A DNA stretch of 64,000 bases from Deltaproteobacteria bacterium (GTDB lineage Bacteria; Myxococcota; XYA12-FULL-58-9): NCBI GenBank assembly GCA_016218825.1, contig JACRCV010000056.1, positions 1 to 64,000 of the forward strand, in the 5' to 3' direction. Below are positions 39,907 through 50,200 of the stretch, piece by piece. Below the pieces are notes generated by a model. The model had not been told where the DNA came from. It ran no database searches and saw nothing but the letters and a program-made list of their open reading frames with translations. A program made the translations under genes and the position numbers. Within the stretch, counting starts at the first letter, position 1. The number at the start of each line of letters is the position of its first letter.

Positions 39907-40746
39907 TTAGCGCGGCCGTCTTTGCCGGTCAACCGGCCGGTGCGCCTTCGGCGCTCGTTCGGGCGCCGCCGCCTTGCCGACCCAGCTCTGCAGCCGGCGG
40001 ATCTCGGCGTTGGTGAGGAAGCGCCAGGCCCCGGCCGCGAGCGGCTCCAGCGTGATGCCGCCGAAGTCGGTGCGGATCAACCGGATGACCCGGTGGCCGA
40101 CCGCCTCGCACATCTTCTTCACCTGATGGTGGCGGCCCTCGACGATCACCAGCTCCAGCCAGGTGTTGGCCGGGCTCTCGCGGACGATGCTCGCCGACGC
40201 CGGCGCGGTCGGCGGCGAGCGCGAGCCGTCCTCCTGGCGCAAGCGGACGCCGGCCTTGAGGCGCTCGATGGCCTTGGGGTCGACCTTGCCCTTGATCTTC
40301 ACGACGTAGGTCTTCGGGACGTGGTGCCGCGGGTGCAACAAGGCATGCGCCAGCTCGCCGTCGTTGGTGAGCATCAGCAAGCCCTCGGCGTCGAAGTCCA
40401 GGCGCCCCACCGGGTAGACGCGCGGCATCTCGCCCTCGTGCTGGCGCGGTCCCACCGCCCGGCTCATGCCGAGCACGTCCATCACCGTGGTGCGGCCCTC
40501 GGGATCGCTGACCGTGGTGACGACGTTCTTCGGCTTGTGCATCGCGATGTAGACCTTGGCCTGGGCCTCGAGGACGCCGTGGCCGTCGACCGCGATCCTG
40601 TCCACCGCCGGGTCGGCCTTGCTGCCGAGCGTCGACACCACCGCGCCGTTCACCTTGACCCGACCCTCTTTGATGTAGCGCTCCGCGGCGCGTCGCGAGG
40701 CGATGCCGGCCTGCGCCAAGATCTTCTGCAGTCGTTCACTCGCCAT
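39907..40746 (-). CDS. rluB: 23S rRNA pseudouridine synthase, RluB family
   Basis: It modifies 23S rRNA uridines. An N-terminal S4 domain (SERLQKILAQAGIASRR) is followed by the RsuA/RluB catalytic domain with GRLDFDAEGLLMLTNDG, which contains the catalytic Asp, and the late motif LIRTDFGGI. The product has 279 residues with a basic tail. The ATG at 40746 is chosen from the S4 alignment. It is the last gene of M50-trpS-scpA-scpB-rluB. Confidence 0.93.
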   Translation of the reverse strand: MASERLQKILAQAGIASRRAAERYIKEGRVKVNGAVVSTLGSKADPAVDRIAVDGHGVLEAQAKVYIAMHKPKNVVTTVSDPEGRTTVMDVLGMSRAVGPRQHEGEMPRVYPVGRLDFDAEGLLMLTNDGELAHALLHPRHHVPKTYVVKIKGKVDPKAIERLKAGVRLRQEDGSRSPPTAPASASIVRESPANTWLELVIVEGRHHQVKKMCEAVGHRVIRLIRTDFGGITLEPLAAGAWRFLTNAEIRRLQSWVGKAAAPERAPKAHRPVDRQRRPR

Positions 40747-40792
40747 GGGGGTCGCCTGTAACACCCGCCTCCGACAGCGGTCAATGGAAGGC

Positions 40793-41626
40793 TCAGTCGG
40801 GCTTCGCCGGCGGCGGCGGCGTCACGGCCTCGGGCTCGCCCGGTCCCGGCTCCACCGGCTCGTCGCCGGCCTCGTCCTGCAGCGCGATGCCTTGCGCCGC
40901 CAACGACTCGCGCGTCCGGCTCTCGGTCTCTTTGAGCCCGGAAACCGCCGACTCCAGCTCGAGGACCGCGGGCTCCTCGTCGAGCTTGAGCTTCTTGGCG
41001 CTCTCCGACAGATCCTTCAACGACAGCTGCGCCTCGAGCTCGTCGACCTCGGCGCGCGACTCGTCGGAGAGCTCGTGATACTCCTGCAAGGTTGGCAGCT
41101 GCGCCAGGTTGCTGATGTTGAAGAAGCTCAAGAACTCCTTGCTGGTGCCGTACAACGTCGGTAGCCCCGGCTCCTGCTTCTTGCCGACCATCCGCACCAG
41201 GTTGCGCTCGAGCAGCAGGTGCAAGGTGGCGGTGCAGTCGACGCCGCGGACGTGGTCCATCTCCGGCTTGGTCACCGGCTGGCGGTAGGCGATGATCGCC
41301 AGGGTCTCGAGCGCCGCCTTCGACAGCCGCACCGGCCGCTCCTCGCGCATCGCCCGGAGGACCGCGGCGTAGCGCACGTTGGTGCGAAACGAGATCCCCT
41401 CGGCGACGTCGACGAGCTGGAAGCCGCGGCTCGCCTCGGGGTCGCTCCACTTCGCCTTGAGCTCCGTGACCGCGGTGTTGACCGCCGCAGAGACTTCCTG
41501 GCGCTCGGCCTCGGGCAGCCCCGCCTGCAGTCGTTCGTAGACGTGTCTGATCTCGGTGAGGGTCAACGGCCCGCCGGCCGCGAACAACATCGCCTCGATC
41601 GCGTTGACCATCTCTTTCGGGTCCAT
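40793..41626 (-). CDS. scpB: Segregation and condensation protein B
   Basis: This partner of ScpA and SMC in chromosome condensation has paired winged-helix domains over about residues 1-175 (ALETLAIIAYRQPVTKPE is typical). A ~100-residue acidic, Pro-rich tail extends beyond the usual family length. The start lies 3 bases after the scpA stop, so expression is coupled. Confidence 0.93.
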   Translation of the reverse strand: MDPKEMVNAIEAMLFAAGGPLTLTEIRHVYERLQAGLPEAERQEVSAAVNTAVTELKAKWSDPEASRGFQLVDVAEGISFRTNVRYAAVLRAMREERPVRLSKAALETLAIIAYRQPVTKPEMDHVRGVDCTATLHLLLERNLVRMVGKKQEPGLPTLYGTSKEFLSFFNISNLAQLPTLQEYHELSDESRAEVDELEAQLSLKDLSESAKKLKLDEEPAVLELESAVSGLKETESRTRESLAAQGIALQDEAGDEPVEPGPGEPEAVTPPPPAKPD

Positions 41627-41629
41627 GGC

Positions 41630-43582
41630 TTATCCCGCGAGGAGCGTCTCGTCGCTCACGTGCTGCAGACGCTCGTTGGCCTCGGCCTCGCTCGCGAAGC
41701 GCGCCGCCAGGTAGAGCTCGCCGGTGTCGGACTCGTAGACCCGCAACAGCTGCAGCCGGGTCATCTCCAACAGCGCCAGGAAGGTCACGACGATGTCGAG
41801 GCGGGTGCCGAGCGGACCCAAGAGCTCCTGGAAGTTCACCGGACGCTGGCCGCTGATGGCGGTCACCAGGGTCCGCATCCGCAGCGCCACCGAGGCCTGC
41901 TCCATCACGACCTGATGGCGGAACTCGGGCTTCTGCCGCGAAAGCACGGCGTCGAAGGCCTCGATCAACGCGAAGATGCTGACCTCTTTGAGCGGCACGT
42001 CGCTCTTGTCGAACACCAGGCGCTCCGGCTCGCGGCCGAAGGTGTCGCGACCGAACCAATGGAAGCGATCGAGGGTCTCCGCGGCGCTCTTGAACTTCTG
42101 ATACTCGAGCAGCCGCCGCACCAGCTCGGCCCGCGGATCGACCTCTTCTTCGTCCTCGACGTCGTCGGTCGACGGCAAGAGCATCCGCGACTTGATGTGC
42201 AAGAGCTCCGCCGCCATGAACATGAACTCGCTGGCGACGTCGATGTTCAGATCCTCCATGACCTTCAAGTACTCGAGGTAGCGCTCGCAGACGAACGCCA
42301 TCGGGATGTCGAAGACGTCGAGCTCGTGGCGGCGGATCAGGAACAGCAGCAGATCCAAGGGCCCCGCGAACGAGTCCAGATCCACCTGGTAGAGGGCGTG
42401 GCCGCTCTCCGGCGCCGGCACGTAGTCCTTCGGCACCTCGATCGCCGCCTTCTTCGCGGCGAGCTGCGCGGCCTGGCGCGCCGCCTCTTCTTCGACCGCC
42501 TTGCGGGCCGCCTCCTCTTCGGCCGCCTTGCGGGCCGCCTCCTCTTCGGCGGCCTGGCGCGCGGCGGCCGCCTCCATCGCCGCCACTTCCTCGGCGTGTT
42601 TTTCGGCCGCGGCCCTGAGCGCCTGCTCCAAGGCGATGCGGGCGGCCTCCTGCTCCGCGGCGATGCGGGCGGCTTCCGCGGCGGCTGCCCGCGCCTGCTC
42701 CGCCGCGACTGCCGCGAGCCGCTCGGCTTCGGCCGCTGCCGCGCGCGCCTGTTCCTCCGCGGCGCGACGTGCGTGCTCGGCCTCGATCGCCGCGAGCCGG
42801 GCTCGCTCTGCCTCGGCGGCGACCCGTGCCGCTTCTGCCTCGGCCGCCTGGCGGGTCCGTTCGGCTTCGAGCGCCTGGAGCCGCTCCCGCTCGGCTTCGG
42901 CGGCCTGGCGCGCCTCTTCCTCGGCGGCTTTGCGGGCCCGCTCGGCTTCGAGGGCCGCGAGCCGTGTTCGCTCCGCTTCGGCGGCCTGGCGTTGCGTCTC
43001 CACCTCGATGGCTGCGCGCCGGGCTCGCTCTGCCTCGGCGGCGACCCGTGCCGCTTCTGCCTCGGCCGCCTGGCGGGCCCGTTCGGCTTCGAGCGCTTGG
43101 AGCCGCTCCCGCTCGGCTTCGGCGGCCTGGCGCGCCTCTTCCTCGGCGGCTTTGCGGACCCGCTCGGCTTCGAGGGCCGCGAGCCGTGCGCGCTCCGCTT
43201 CGACGGCCTGGCGTTGGTTCTCCGCCTCGATGGCCGCGCGCCGCGCTCGCTCTGCCTCGGCGGCCTCGCGTGCCTCGCGTGCCTCGCTCTGCCGGACCGC
43301 TTCCTCGACCGCCTGGCGCTTGTTCTCGGTTTCGAGGGCCGCGCGTCGCTCCGCCTCGCGCCGGGCGCTGTCGCGCGCCGCCTCGTCCTTGGCCGCGTCG
43401 ATCTCTTCGAACTCGGCGTCGACGACGTTCCCGGCCGCGGTCGCGGTCGCCGCGAGCTTGGGCGCCTCTTCGGGGCCGGCGCCGAGGGCCTGCTGGGATG
43501 TCGGCTTCCGGCCGAACCATCGTCCAAACACTCTGAGCGCGACGGCCTTGACGCGCCGAAAGAGAGCCACAAACCGGTTCAA
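41630..43582 (-). CDS. scpA: Segregation and condensation protein A with long repeat coiled-coil N-terminus
   Basis: The ScpA kleisin core occupies roughly the last 245 residues, starting YQVDLDSFAGPLDLLL and continuing VASEFMFMAAELLHIKSRMLLPS. Normal ScpA is ~250 residues; this one is 650. The N-terminal ~400 residues are Ala/Glu/Arg heptad-like repeats (AEAERARRAAIEAE and similar), predicted as a long coiled coil, including a 74-residue near-identical duplication. The TTG start at 43582 overlaps the trpS stop. A later internal start is possible, but the whole frame is open. Confidence 0.9.
   Translation of the reverse strand: MNRFVALFRRVKAVALRVFGRWFGRKPTSQQALGAGPEEAPKLAATATAAGNVVDAEFEEIDAAKDEAARDSARREAERRAALETENKRQAVEEAVRQSEAREAREAAEAERARRAAIEAENQRQAVEAERARLAALEAERVRKAAEEEARQAAEAERERLQALEAERARQAAEAEAARVAAEAERARRAAIEVETQRQAAEAERTRLAALEAERARKAAEEEARQAAEAERERLQALEAERTRQAAEAEAARVAAEAERARLAAIEAEHARRAAEEQARAAAAEAERLAAVAAEQARAAAAEAARIAAEQEAARIALEQALRAAAEKHAEEVAAMEAAAARQAAEEEAARKAAEEEAARKAVEEEAARQAAQLAAKKAAIEVPKDYVPAPESGHALYQVDLDSFAGPLDLLLFLIRRHELDVFDIPMAFVCERYLEYLKVMEDLNIDVASEFMFMAAELLHIKSRMLLPSTDDVEDEEEVDPRAELVRRLLEYQKFKSAAETLDRFHWFGRDTFGREPERLVFDKSDVPLKEVSIFALIEAFDAVLSRQKPEFRHQVVMEQASVALRMRTLVTAISGQRPVNFQELLGPLGTRLDIVVTFLALLEMTRLQLLRVYESDTGELYLAARFASEAEANERLQHVSDETLLAG
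42780..43265 (-). repeat. scpA: 222-bp tandem repeat within scpA
   Basis: The blocks starting at 42801 and 43023 are 222 bp each, with only about a dozen differences. A third partial copy begins at 43245 and diverges after ~25 bases. The period is exactly 74 codons, so frame and heptad phase are kept. Confidence 0.88.
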
Positions 43583-44571
43583 AGTCCCATCGCCTCCCGC
43601 ACGCGCTGCATCGTCGCCTGCGCCTCGTGGCGCGCGGTGCTATTGCCCTTTGCTATCACGTCGTCCGCCAGGCCGGAGGCCATGACCTCGGCCTTCTTCG
43701 CACGGATCGGAGCCTGGATGATCTCCAGCCGGCCCAAGAGCCGCTTCTTGCAGTCGACGCACCCTATACCAGCGGTCCGACATCCGTGGGCGATCTCCTC
43801 CAGGTCGGTTTGCGGCTGCACCACGCGATGGTAGGCGTAAATATTGCACTTTCCCGGCGTGCCCGGGTCGGTCCGCTTGACCCGCGCCGGGTCGGTGGGC
43901 GCCGGCATCACCTTCTTTTTGACCTCTTCGGCGCTCTCGGTCAGGTAGATCGCGTTGTTGTACGACTTGGACATCTTGCGGCCGTCAAGCCCGGGCAGGC
44001 GCCGGACCTTGCTGACGATCGCCTTGGGCTCCGGGAAGATCTCGGCGTAGTAGGCGTTGAAGCGCCGCAGCACCTCGCGCGACAGCTCGACGTGCGCCAC
44101 CTGATCCTCGCCCACCGGCACCGCGGTGGCGCGGTAGATGCTGATGTCCGCGGTCTGCAACAACGGGTAGCCCAGAAAGCCGATGGTCGACAGGTCGCGG
44201 TCCACGAGCTCGGCCCGGGTCTCCTTGTAAGACGGCACCCGCTCGAGCCACGGCACCGGCGTGAACATCCCGAACAAGGTCGACAGCTCGGCGTGCTCCG
44301 GCACCGCGGCCTGCGCGAAGATCGTGACCTTCGCCGGATCGAGCCCCACCGCCAGCCAATCGGCGATCATCTCGCGGCGGTAGCGCTTCAGGTCCGCGGT
44401 GTCGCGGTAGCCGGTGGTCAGCGCGTGCCAGTCGGCGGAGAAGAAGAAGCAGCGGTAGTGGCCCTCGTTCTGCAGCTCGATCCAGTGCACCAGAGGGCCG
44501 AAGTAGTGCCCGAGGTGCAAGGCCCCCGTGGGCCGCATTCCCGACAACACCCGAGGCTCGAACGTAGGCAT
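43579..44571 (-). CDS. trpS: Tryptophanyl-tRNA synthetase
   Basis: This class I synthetase charges tRNA-Trp. The HIGH-type motif is GALHLGHYFG and the KMSKS motif is GRKMSKSYNN. The product has 330 residues. A CVDC pair near the C-terminal third (GIGCVDCKKRLL) is seen in some bacterial TrpRS forms. The ATG at 44571 is preferred over the adjacent GTG from GGAG spacing. Confidence 0.96.
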   Translation of the reverse strand: MPTFEPRVLSGMRPTGALHLGHYFGPLVHWIELQNEGHYRCFFFSADWHALTTGYRDTADLKRYRREMIADWLAVGLDPAKVTIFAQAAVPEHAELSTLFGMFTPVPWLERVPSYKETRAELVDRDLSTIGFLGYPLLQTADISIYRATAVPVGEDQVAHVELSREVLRRFNAYYAEIFPEPKAIVSKVRRLPGLDGRKMSKSYNNAIYLTESAEEVKKKVMPAPTDPARVKRTDPGTPGKCNIYAYHRVVQPQTDLEEIAHGCRTAGIGCVDCKKRLLGRLEIIQAPIRAKKAEVMASGLADDVIAKGNSTARHEAQATMQRVREAMGL

Positions 44572-44603
44572 CACACTCTCCGGCTAGGGCTCTCTCCACA
44601 TGA

Positions 44604-44684
44604 TTTGATTCCCGCGCCGCGGCTGCCGCGGCGCTCCCCACCCCCACTCCCCTAACCCCTCGCCCCCGGGTGGGGCGAGGGGAA
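44604..44684 (-). repeat. REP-like palindromic repeat, copy D (two hairpins)
   Basis: On the minus strand the first hairpin is CCCCTCGCCCC / GGGGCGAGGGG (11 bp, loop ACCCG). It is followed by TGGGGGTGGGGA, hairpin GCGCCGCGGC / GCCGCGGCGC (10 bp, one-base loop) and GGGAATCAAA. It lies in the M50-trpS gap and is in the opposite orientation to copies A and C. Stem bases differ from copy C in a compensatory way. Confidence 0.78.
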
Positions 44685-44717
44685 CGGAATCCGCGCCAGT
44701 GCAAGTGTGTGCAGTGG

Positions 44718-45401
44718 TCAAAACAACACTCGCATCGGCACGCTGAAGAGCGTCGTCAGGCCGCCGAGCACGGTCGCGAACGGCATCGCCATCAGACGGC
44801 CGCCGAACACCATCACCCCGATCAACAGCCAGGTACCGTACTGCATGTTGAAGCGCTCCCAGGCGAGCGCCGCGTTGCCCGACAGCAGGCCGGTGACCAC
44901 CTTCTGGCCGTCGAGCGGCCGCACCGGGATCATGTTGAAGACCGCGAGGCTGATGTTGATGAGCACCATGCGCGACATCAGATCCCGCGTCGTGACGAGC
45001 CCCTGCAGCCAGCCGCCGTGGTAGGCGGCGGCGAAGAGCCCCATCATCAGCGTCGCCATGATCAAGTTCGAGATCGGCCCGGCCGCCGCAGTGATCATCA
45101 TGCCGGTGCGCATCGACGTCTTGCGCGAGAAGCGCGCCGGGTTTACCGGCACCGGCTTCGCCCAGCCGAAGAAGAAGCCGCCGCCCCACATCAGCATCAT
45201 GATCGGCAACAGCACCGTGCCGATCACGTCGATGTGCGCGAGCGGATTGAGGGTCAACCGCCCCATCATCTCGGCGGTGTCGTCCCCGAGCTTCTTCGCG
45301 GTGAACGCGTGCGCGAACTCGTGCACCGTGAGCGACAGGATCATCGGCACCAGCACCAGGCCGGCTTGCGCCAATTGGTGCACTAGATCGTCAGGCCGCA
45401 C
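44718..45401 (-). CDS. Site-2 protease family (M50) membrane metalloprotease
   Basis: This 227-residue membrane zinc protease shows HEFAH (HExxH) in the first helix region and NMIPVRPLDG (the NxxPxxPLDG third-ligand motif) further on, with about five hydrophobic helices and no PDZ domain. Its substrate is unknown; such minimal S2P enzymes may cleave membrane regulators. It heads the trpS-scpA-scpB-rluB run, though repeat copy D lies between it and trpS. Confidence 0.92.
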   Translation of the reverse strand: MRPDDLVHQLAQAGLVLVPMILSLTVHEFAHAFTAKKLGDDTAEMMGRLTLNPLAHIDVIGTVLLPIMMLMWGGGFFFGWAKPVPVNPARFSRKTSMRTGMMITAAAGPISNLIMATLMMGLFAAAYHGGWLQGLVTTRDLMSRMVLINISLAVFNMIPVRPLDGQKVVTGLLSGNAALAWERFNMQYGTWLLIGVMVFGGRLMAMPFATVLGGLTTLFSVPMRVLF

Positions 45402-45613
45402 GCCTCGCTCCTCGACGAGCCCCCACCCGTCTTTCGCCCTACTCTAGTAACGAACTCGAGCGGGCGGGGGTCTTTTCCCTTGGGCGGCGGCGAAGATCAA
45501 GGGCAAGCGGTGCCGATCCCAGGGCAGTCGAGCTCTCGCGTCGTTGATTCCCGGCGGGCGCTTCGCGCCCGTCCTCCGTGACCCCCACCCCGGAGCGTCG
45601 CCGCGTGAAGCCG
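45402..45613. promoter_or_regulatory. Intergenic region upstream of M50 gene
   Basis: This 212-bp gap lies upstream of the M50 gene and downstream of the coiled-coil protein gene. It contains repeat copy E and, nearer M50, a less GC-rich patch (CTACTCTAGTAACG) that could hold the operon promoter. Nothing else is recognised. Confidence 0.35.
45544..45590 (-). repeat. REP-like palindromic repeat, copy E (divergent)
   Basis: On the minus strand: GGGGTGGGGGTC, a seven-base spacer, stem CGGGCGC / GCGCCCG with a three-base loop, then CCGGGAATCAA. Head and tail match the family, but the stem sequence is entirely different. Confidence 0.6.
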
Positions 45614-47170
45614 TCAGCCGCCGCGCTTGAAGCCCGAGCGTGCGAGCGACTGCCGGTCCACCATCTCCAGGACCGCCTTGGCCGCGAGGTTGCGGGCCTC
45701 GTCCGCCTGGACCCGCCCGTCGCGCGCGAGCTGCTGGTCGGCGCGATCGCCGGCCATCGTCACGTACAGAGGATCCAAGAGCTCTTTCTGGCGCGCCGCG
45801 TTGCGATCGGCGAGGCCCGCGGTTTGCTCGTAGCCGCGCGCGTCGCGCGCCGCCTGCCTGGCGTCGTTGTAGGCGCTCCAGATCAGGTTCGCCTGGTTGA
45901 GCTTCTCCATCGCGTCCAGCATCTTGCCGCCGGCGCTCATCAGCATCGGCGTCACCTGGTCGGCGAGCCGGTCGAGTTCGACGTTGGTGCCGCTCGCCCC
46001 GCCGAGCATCTTGCCGAGCGCGCCGCCGCCCGCCCCGCCCGACGCATACGACGCCCCCTCGAGGCTGTCGCGCACCAGGGCGCGCACCTCCTCTTCGTCG
46101 GCGGCCGCGAACGCCTGCAGGATTTCGCCCTCGATGCCGGCCGCGTCGTCGTTGCTCTTCACGGCGGCGGCGAGCTCCTCGGCGCCGAAGCCTTGCTCCA
46201 GGATCTGACTCGGATCGGCGTCCTGCGAGAGGATCGCCAGATCGTCCGGGTGCGCCGCGAAGTAGCGCGCCAGGATGTCACGATCGCCCTTGCCTGCCTG
46301 CCGGCTCTCGACCGCGGCCGTTTCGAGGGCCCGCGCCCGCTCGTCGGTCCCCGGAATGCCGACGATCTCGAACGCGGCCTTCAAGCTCCTCTCGGCGGCG
46401 GCGAGCTCGACCTCCTTGGCCTCGGCCCCGGCGCCGTCGCCGAGGGCGCGCAGCCGATCCACCTCGGCCCGCAGCGCCGCCGCTTCTTTGATGTCGCCGA
46501 TGAGCGAGTCGAACGCCGCCTTCCAGGCGCCGGCCTCGACCTTCGCCGACGGCGCGTTCGGATCGGCCGCGCCGGTGCCGGTGAGCGTGCTGCCGCCGAC
46601 GCCGGTCGCAAGGCTCGCGCCGGCCTCGCCCTCGACCGGCACCGTGCCGGTGTCCATGCCGGTCATCGCGCGGTCGAGCTCGAGCTCGGCGTCGTCTTGG
46701 AGCGCTTGGGCTTCCTGCCGCAACGACTGGACGTCGTCGAGTCGATGCTCGAGCTGGCGCTCGAGGTTCAAGGCCGCCACCCGCAGCTCGTGGCGCGCGG
46801 CCTCCAGCTGCGCCTCGATGTCCTGCCCCAGGCTCGCATCCTGGGTCTGTAGCTTCATGAACGCGGCCACCAGATCAGCGCCGCCGAGGCCGACGTCGGA
46901 CCTCAGGCTCAGACTCGTCAGCTGGTTCGCGAACGCCAGCGCCCCCTGCTGCCCTTCCTGGCTGAGACTCGTCGTCGGTGGCGACGGCGGCGGCAAGCTG
47001 CTCGCCTCGACCGGCGCCGCGGCTCTCTGCGTCTTGGCGCCGGCGCCGAGCTCGGCGACGTCGCGCACGCTCGCCGCCTGGCGGATCCGCTGGGCTCGGG
47101 CGGTCCCTGCAGTGGTGTCAGGCGAGGCAGCGGCCCCGGACGGTTGGGGCTTGATTTCCTTGATGTTCAT
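45614..47170 (-). CDS. Hypothetical coiled-coil protein
   Basis: The 518-residue Ala/Asp/Glu-rich protein has no signal or membrane helix. Long charged helices (about 100-170, 225-330 and 445-510) suggest an elongated coiled-coil structure; the middle is Gly/Thr-rich. No family is recognised. The ATG at 47170 has GGAG eight bases upstream. An effector- or translocator-like role is possible from composition alone, but nothing specific supports it. Confidence 0.7.
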   Translation of the reverse strand: MNIKEIKPQPSGAAASPDTTAGTARAQRIRQAASVRDVAELGAGAKTQRAAAPVEASSLPPPSPPTTSLSQEGQQGALAFANQLTSLSLRSDVGLGGADLVAAFMKLQTQDASLGQDIEAQLEAARHELRVAALNLERQLEHRLDDVQSLRQEAQALQDDAELELDRAMTGMDTGTVPVEGEAGASLATGVGGSTLTGTGAADPNAPSAKVEAGAWKAAFDSLIGDIKEAAALRAEVDRLRALGDGAGAEAKEVELAAAERSLKAAFEIVGIPGTDERARALETAAVESRQAGKGDRDILARYFAAHPDDLAILSQDADPSQILEQGFGAEELAAAVKSNDDAAGIEGEILQAFAAADEEEVRALVRDSLEGASYASGGAGGGALGKMLGGASGTNVELDRLADQVTPMLMSAGGKMLDAMEKLNQANLIWSAYNDARQAARDARGYEQTAGLADRNAARQKELLDPLYVTMAGDRADQQLARDGRVQADEARNLAAKAVLEMVDRQSLARSGFKRGG

Positions 47171-47260
47171 GGGGTTTCGCTCCTGTGCCCCGAAGGTGGT
47201 GCGCCCTCCTACATACACACCATGCCGCCCTGCGGGATGCGGCGCTCGGCCCGGAGCGCG

Positions 47261-50200
47261 TCACGGGCAGCGGTACATGTGACGGAAGTCCGCCCGCGTC
47301 GCGTCGTAGTAGACGATCGACACCGCGCCGCTCGGGTGGATCGCCACCGAGGTGTACAGGCCGACCTCGCCGTCGCCGTCCAGCACCGATGCCGACCAAC
47401 TGCCGTCCGCCGGCGACCGCACCGCGACCGCGAGCTGCGCGGTGACGCCCGCCAGCGCGCCGTACTGGTCGTAGGTCGGCGCGCCCTTGCGATAGCTGGC
47501 GTAGGCGAGGCCGCTCGGCGCGTACGCCAGGCTCCCGTACTCGCCGGCGAAGCCGCCGTCGACGGTGGCGAAGGTCCACAGCCCGCCGCTGTCGCGCATC
47601 GCCTCGCGCAGGGTCTCGGTCGCGGCGCCGCCGGTGGTGCTCATCGAGGTGACGTGCACCAGGCCCGCGCCGTCGACCGCGATGGCGCTGTACCTGCCGG
47701 CGTTGCTGGCCGTGTCCGCGGTGACCGGGGTCCACGTGGTGCCGTCGGCGGAGGAGGCATAGCGCAGGTCCTCGTTGGCGTTGCTGGCGTCGTAGTAGCT
47801 CGCGTGGAAGCCGTTCGCGGCGTCGGCGACCAGCGCGGCGTACTGCCCGACGTTGGCGCTGCCGGCGTCGACGTTGCCCACCGAGAAGCTGCCGCCGGCC
47901 GGCTTGAAGGCGTACTTCAGGTCGGTGTTGGTGAGGTCGTAGTAGACGATCGCCAGGTCGCCGTCGCCGGCCACCGCGATGGCGCTGTATTGGCCGACGT
48001 TGGGGCTGCCGGCCACGTCGTCGACCGCGGTGCCGGCCGCGTCGCAGCTGCCGCCGGCGCTGCAGTGGATGTACTTCAGGCCGGTGTTGGTCTCGTCGTA
48101 GTAGCTGAGGTGAGCGCCGCCGCCGGCGTCGACCGCGACGTCACAGTACTTGCCGACGCTGCCGCCGGTGTCGATCGCCGCCACCGTCCAGACACCGCCG
48201 GCGGATCGAAACGCGTAGCGCAGCACGCCGGCGCCGGCGTCGTAGTACGCCACGTGGGTGGCGCCGCCGCTGTCGGCCGCGACCGAGCCGTAGCTGCCGA
48301 CGTTCCCCACCGAGTCGATGACCGAATCGATCCACGCGCTCGTGCCGGCGGGCCGGTAGGCGAACTTGAGATCGCGGTTGTCGGCGTCGTAGTAGGTGAT
48401 CTCGACGTCGAGCGCGCCGTCCACCGCGATCGAAGCCGCGGTGCCGACGTTGCCGTTCGCCGACACCGTCACCGGGGTCGACCACGGGACCGCGGCGCTC
48501 TGCCGATAGGCGTACTTCAGATCGTGCTTGCCGCTGGTGGCATCGTAGTAGGCGACGTGCACGCCGTCGTTCTTGTCGATCGCGATCGCGGCGTGTTGCC
48601 CGACGTTGCCGACCGCGTCGACCACCGCCCCCGCCCAGTTGCCGCTCACCGCCGGATCCAACAGCGGCGCCAGGTAGCGGTAGTTCAGGTTCACGTTGGC
48701 GGCGTCGTAGTAGACGACGTGCACGCCGCCCGTGGAGTCTACCGCCAGCGCCGAGTACTGGCCGGTGCCGGTCGCAGCGTCGACCTGCGCCGGCGCCGTG
48801 AAGCTGCCACCCTTCGGCTTCCTGAGGTAACGGAGCACCGCCGCCGACGCGTCGTAGTAGCTGATGTGGACCGCGCCCGTCTTGTCGGCTGCGATGCTGG
48901 TGTGCTCGCCGACGTTGCCCGCGGTCACCAACGCCGGCGACAGGGTGAAGGACCCCGCGGTCGCGGCGCGGTAGGCGTACTTCAAGTCCTGGTTGCTGGC
49001 GTCGCGGTAGGCGATGTGGACGCCGCGGTCGGGGTCGACGGCGATCGACGCGAACTGCCCGACGTTGCCGTCGGTGTCCACGGTGCTGAAGCCCCAGGAG
49101 CCGTTCGCCGCCTTGTAGGCGTAGCGCAGATCCCTGGCGGTCGCGTCGTAGTAGGCCAGGTGCACGCCGCTGAGGTTGTCGACCGCGACCCGGCTGTAGG
49201 GGCCGACGTCGCCGGTGCGGTCGACGACCGAGCGCACCCAGAAGCCGGACGGGGCGTGGAACGCATACATCAGATCGCGGGTCGCGGAGCTGGTCGCGTC
49301 GTAGAAGCACGCGTGCACCGCGCCGCTCGCCGCCACCGCCACCTGGCCCCATTGGCCGACGTCGCCGTCGGCGGCGATGGTCTCGCTCACCCAGGTGCCG
49401 GACGGGCAGCCACACCCGGGGTCGACGACGCCGTCACAGTCGTTGTCCTTGCCGTCGCAGACCTCCGGCGCCGGGCCGGTCTCGCCGTCACAGACCGCGG
49501 CGAAGAACCCGTCGATGCAATGGTTCAAGCCCTTGACGCACTCGCCGACGTCACTGCCGCAGCTGCGGGTCGCGTTGCCGGTGCAGTTGCCCGGGTCACA
49601 GACGCGGCCGGCGCAGATCCCGGAGGCGCAGTCGCCGTCACGGCTGCAGCCGGCGCCGTTCGCGCAGCGCGGACAGCTGCCGGCGCCGCCGCAGTCGATG
49701 CCGCTCTCCAGGCCGTTCTTGACCCCGTCGACGCAGGTCGCCGGCTGACAGGTGCCGGCACAGACCCGCGACACGCAGGTCAGGCTGTCACTGCAGGGCT
49801 CGCCGTCGGCACACAACGAGCAGCCGCCGCCGCAGATCGCCCCCGGCTCGTTGGTGCAGCTCTGGTTGACACAGGTGTCGCGCGAGCAGCTGTCGCCGTC
49901 GTCGCACTGTGGGTCCTCGGTGCACGGGGCGCAGACGCCGTCGTGGCCGCAGTAGCCGTTCCAGGCCTCGCCGTTGTCCATCACGCCGTTCTGATTGCCG
50001 TCGTCGCCGACGAGCGGACACAGCGGTTGGGGATCGGCGCTGCCGGTCGACCACACCGGGTCGTAGCGGCACAGGCCGCCGCGGCACGCCGGCCTTTGGC
50101 ACAGCGTCGTCGCCCGACAGTCCGCGTCCGCGATGCACTCGGTGTTGACCGGCAGGCACACGCTGTCGACGCACGCCAGCGCCTTTGGACAGCCGTAGTC

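Noticed and set aside
42337-43685. Overlapping ORFs on both strands in the scpA repeat region
   Set aside because: They arise from the repetitive Ala/Glu/Arg codons. Only the frame that continues into the ScpA core is supported.
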